NCBI RefSeq assembly: GCF_019748365.1
Contig: NZ_JAIEPN010000143.1
Location: forward strand, 1-40,673
Length of the DNA: 40,673 nucleotides
Source of the DNA: Novosphingobium sp.
GTDB taxonomy: Bacteria; Pseudomonadota; Alphaproteobacteria; Sphingomonadales; Sphingomonadaceae
Direction of reading: 5' to 3'
Part shown: positions 38,583 to 40,673 of the stretch, in pieces
Numbering within the stretch: the stretch's first letter is position 1
Layout of the letters: every line of letters begins with the position of its first letter
Notes under the pieces: model-generated
Told to the model about the DNA's origin: nothing
Seen by the model: only the letters and a program-made list of their open reading frames with translations
The model's database searches: none
Position numbers and translations under genes: made by a program

Positions 38583-39422
38583 ATGATAGATTGGCCGGTC
38601 TTCGCACTCATCCTGTTCGCGGCTTCACTGCATGCGAGCTGGAACGCGTTCCTCAAGGGGAGCGGCGATACGCTGCTCTCCACCACGCTGGTGATGGGCG
38701 GCGCGGCGGTGATCGCGCTGTTGGCGCTGCCGTTCCTGCCCATGCCTGCGCCGGCGAGCTGGCCGTACCTCGCCGCATCGACGCTGCTGCAGGTGGGGTA
38801 TCTCGCCCTGCTGGTGCGGGTCTATCGCACGGTGGACATGAGCCTTGCCTATCCGCTGATGCGCGGCTGTGCCCCGCTGACGGTGGCGCTGATCAGCCAT
38901 TTCTGGCTGGGCGAGGCGGTCCCGTTCCTCGCCTGGATCGGCGTCGGCACCATCTGCTTCGGCATTCTGGCGATGACGCTCGGCGCACGGGGATCGCTGA
39001 AGCCGGCGGGGCTTGCCGCGGCGCTGACCAATGCCGCGATCATCGCCGGCTACACGCTGCTCGATGGCACAGGCGCGCGCGCCTCGGGCACGCCGACCGC
39101 CTATACGCTGTGGCTTTCGCTGCTGACCGGCCTTGCCATGGCCCTATGGACTTTCCGTGCGCGCGGCAGTGCAGCGATTGGCTACTTCCGCAAGAACTGG
39201 CCGATTGGCCTCTTCGGCGGACTCGGCACAATCGTGTCCTATTCCATCGCGCTCTGGGCGATGACGATGGCGCCCATCGCGATGGTCGCGGCGCTGCGCG
39301 AGACTTCGATCCTGTTCGCCACCGCGATCTCGGCATTGATTTTGCGCGAGCGGGTAGGCCCCGCACGCATTGCCGCCGCAGTAATCATCGCCTGCGGGGC
39401 GATGCTGCTGCGGCTGGCCTGA
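38583..39422 (+). CDS. EamA/DMT-family transporter
   Basis: 279 residues with about ten hydrophobic helices in two EamA repeats (residues ~5-135 and ~145-278). Hallmarks are the N-terminal FALILFAASLHASWNAFLKG, the segment DMSLAYPLMRGCAPL at the end of repeat 1, and MTMAPIAMVAALRETSILFATAISALIL in repeat 2, quoted by its core MAPIAMVAALRETS. These inner-membrane proteins usually export metabolites or amino acids. The specific substrate is unknown. No strong ribosome-binding site is present; it probably reads through from the SDR gene. A strong hairpin overlaps its stop codon. Confidence 0.87.
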   Translation: MIDWPVFALILFAASLHASWNAFLKGSGDTLLSTTLVMGGAAVIALLALPFLPMPAPASWPYLAASTLLQVGYLALLVRVYRTVDMSLAYPLMRGCAPLTVALISHFWLGEAVPFLAWIGVGTICFGILAMTLGARGSLKPAGLAAALTNAAIIAGYTLLDGTGARASGTPTAYTLWLSLLTGLAMALWTFRARGSAAIGYFRKNWPIGLFGGLGTIVSYSIALWAMTMAPIAMVAALRETSILFATAISALILRERVGPARIAAAVIIACGAMLLRLA

Positions 39423-39449
39423 GGTCCCCGCCAGCGCGGCAGGGACCTC
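39421..39449. terminator. Bidirectional terminator-like hairpin
   Basis: GAGGTCCC and GGGACCTC pair perfectly around 13 bases that contain a nested GCC/GGC pair. It overlaps the stop codon of the exporter gene and stands 10 bases before the stop of the convergent VOC gene, so it can serve both. There is no T-run. Confidence 0.6.
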
Positions 39450-39459
39450 GGTTCAGAGT

Positions 39460-39837
39460 TCAGGGGTTCGGGTTCGGCGCGAAGGCGCAGATCTTGTTGC
39501 CGTCCGTGTCGCGCAGATAGGCGCCATAGGCCTTGCCCGGCGCGTTTTCACGCACGCCCGGAGGGCCTTCGCAGGTGCCGCCATTGGCAAGACCGGCCGC
39601 GTGGAACGCATCGACTTCGGCAAAGGTCTTCGCCGCAAAGCCTTGCGTGAAGCCGTTGGACGCGGTGTGCGGCTCGCCGTTCAGGGGCGTGCGGATCATC
39701 AGCGCACCGGCGGCGGAGGGGAACACCGTGCCAATCGGCAGCGGCATGCCCTGGTGGCCAAGCGCGCCCATCACGGCGGTGTAGAAGGCGCGCGACTTCT
39801 CGATATCGTTGGTGCCGAGAACGGTATGGGTAAACAT
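39460..39837 (-). CDS. VOC-superfamily (glyoxalase-fold) protein
   Basis: 125 residues: one VOC module of two beta-alpha-beta-beta-beta repeats, from FTHTVLGTNDIEKSRAFYTAV at the start (H4 is the usual first metal ligand) to YGAYLRDTDGNKICAF at the end (the expected final Glu ligand position is occupied by Lys/Ile-flanked residues). It is probably a lyase- or dioxygenase-fold protein. It follows frmA by 17 bases on the same strand with an AAGGAA site. A glyoxalase-like partner of glutathione-dependent formaldehyde oxidation is therefore plausible. The exact reaction is unknown. Confidence 0.82.
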   Translation of the reverse strand: MFTHTVLGTNDIEKSRAFYTAVMGALGHQGMPLPIGTVFPSAAGALMIRTPLNGEPHTASNGFTQGFAAKTFAEVDAFHAAGLANGGTCEGPPGVRENAPGKAYGAYLRDTDGNKICAFAPNPNP

Positions 39838-39854
39838 GTTTCTGGTTCCTTGGC

Positions 39855-40673
39855 TTAGAACACGACGACCGAACGGATCGACTTGCCTGCGTGCATCAGA
39901 TCGAACGCGGTGTTGATTTCCTCAAGGCCCATGACGTGCGTGATCATGGGATCGATCTCGATCTTGCCCTGCATGTACATGTCGACGATCTTGGGCACAT
40001 CGGTGCGGCCCTTGGCGCCGCCGAACGCGGTGCCGCGCCAGTTGCGGCCCGTGACCAGCTGGAACGGGCGGGTGCTGATTTCCTTGCCCGCTTCCGCCAC
40101 GCCGATGATGATCGAGGTGCCCCAGCCGCGGTGGCAGGCTTCAAGCGCGGTGCGCATCACTTCGGTGTTGCCGGTGGCGTCGAAGGTGTAGTCCGCGCCG
40201 CCGTCGGTCAGCGCGACGATCGCCGCCACGGTTTCCTCGCGGCTCATGCCCTTGGTGTTGAGGAAGTCGGTCATGCCGAACTTGCGGCCCCATTCCTCGC
40301 GGTCGGGGTTGATGTCGACGCCGACGATCTTGTTCGCCCCGGCAAGCCGCGCGCCCTGGATCACGTTGAGCCCGATGCCGCCGAGGCCGAAGACCACGAC
40401 ATTGTCGCCGACCTGGACCTTGGCAGTGTTGATCACGGCGCCCACGCCCGTCGTCACGCCGCAGCCGATGTAGCACGAGGACTGGAACGGCGCGTCCTCA
40501 CGGATCTTGGCGACCGCGATTTCCGGCAGGACAGTGAAGTTGGAGAAGGTGCTGCAGCCCATGTAGTGATAGATGGTCTGGCCCTTGTAGCTGAACCGGC
40601 TGGTGCCGTCCGGCATCAGGCCCTTGCCCTGCGTGGCGCGGATCGCGGTGCACAGGTTGGTCTTGCCCGAGAG
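39855..40673 (-). CDS. frmA: S-(hydroxymethyl)glutathione dehydrogenase / class III alcohol dehydrogenase (5' truncated)
   Basis: The frame is open to the window edge (272 residues visible), and the Met at 40616 is internal. The segment LSGKTNLCTAIRATQGKGLM directly before it is family sequence. Motifs of class III ADH follow: SSCYIGCGVTTGVGAVINTA (quoted core CYIGCGVTTGVGAV), the Rossmann VVVFGLGGIGLNVIQGA, DINPDREEWGRKFG, and IITHVMGL-type ending ITHVMGLEEINTAFDLMHAG. The N-terminal zinc sites lie outside the window. It oxidises S-hydroxymethylglutathione (from formaldehyde) with NAD and also acts as S-nitrosoglutathione reductase. It is followed by the VOC gene. Confidence 0.95.
   Translation of the reverse strand, partial: LSGKTNLCTAIRATQGKGLMPDGTSRFSYKGQTIYHYMGCSTFSNFTVLPEIAVAKIREDAPFQSSCYIGCGVTTGVGAVINTAKVQVGDNVVVFGLGGIGLNVIQGARLAGANKIVGVDINPDREEWGRKFGMTDFLNTKGMSREETVAAIVALTDGGADYTFDATGNTEVMRTALEACHRGWGTSIIIGVAEAGKEISTRPFQLVTGRNWRGTAFGGAKGRTDVPKIVDMYMQGKIEIDPMITHVMGLEEINTAFDLMHAGKSIRSVVVF

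Overview
The window looks like chromosomal DNA of a high-GC alphaproteobacterium, most likely a sphingomonad (Sphingomonadales, Novosphingobium-like). Three things support this: a circularly permuted, two-piece tmRNA gene encoding the tag ANDNEALALAA; the cobA-DUF2849-cysI-DUF934-cysH sulfate-assimilation operon typical of alphaproteobacteria; and several families of intergenic palindromic repeats of the kind common in these genomes. The genus is an inference. No prophage, integrase, plasmid or CRISPR signal is visible.

Layout. 1-2.2 kb: the 3' end of rarA, a BrnT-type toxin with an unusual hybrid antitoxin, a divergent RNase H-fold protein and tRNA-Thr(TGU). 2.2-5.7 kb: a GST-like protein, then a Nudix-DUF47(PhoU-like) reading frame followed by a PiT phosphate transporter. 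5.7-13.9 kb: an L-rhamnose catabolic locus. rhaI and bifunctional rhaD read leftward; rhamnulokinase, L-lactate dehydrogenase, an MFS transporter and a DeoR regulator read rightward; a palindromic candidate operator lies between the two arms. Together they would take L-rhamnose to dihydroxyacetone phosphate plus L-lactaldehyde, L-lactate and pyruvate.

13.9-14.4 kb: a small GIY-YIG nuclease gene bracketed by a perfect 40-bp inverted repeat, with two shorter relatives of that repeat next to it. This is the best candidate in the window for an undescribed element. 14.4-16.9 kb: a Zn-alcohol dehydrogenase/SDR pair and a small secreted protein. 16.9-20.8 kb: queF, sseA, a cystathionine beta-lyase and an MscS channel. 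20.8-25.4 kb: a DUF3237 protein and the sulfate-reduction operon. 25.4-27.4 kb: pdxA and rsmA. 27.5-29.8 kb: a quinohemoprotein (PQQ + cytochrome c) dehydrogenase.

29.9-33.4 kb: an arginine succinyltransferase (AST) operon, astA and astB, headed by an M20 peptidase that may replace AstE. 33.5-34.9 kb: a small membrane protein, ssrA (tmRNA) and mscL. 35.0-37.8 kb: lemA, two TPM-domain proteins and an ADP-ribose-type Nudix hydrolase, tightly packed. 37.8-40.7 kb: an SDR, an EamA-type exporter, a VOC (glyoxalase-fold) protein and the 3' part of frmA/adhC (glutathione-dependent formaldehyde dehydrogenase), which runs off the window.

A second, C/G-rich bipartite palindromic repeat of about 97 bp occurs three times (18.4, 20.7 and 26.5 kb), with a related hairpin pair at 33.9 kb. 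The 26.5 kb copy ends in the purine-rich tract that appears to be the ribosome-binding site of rsmA.
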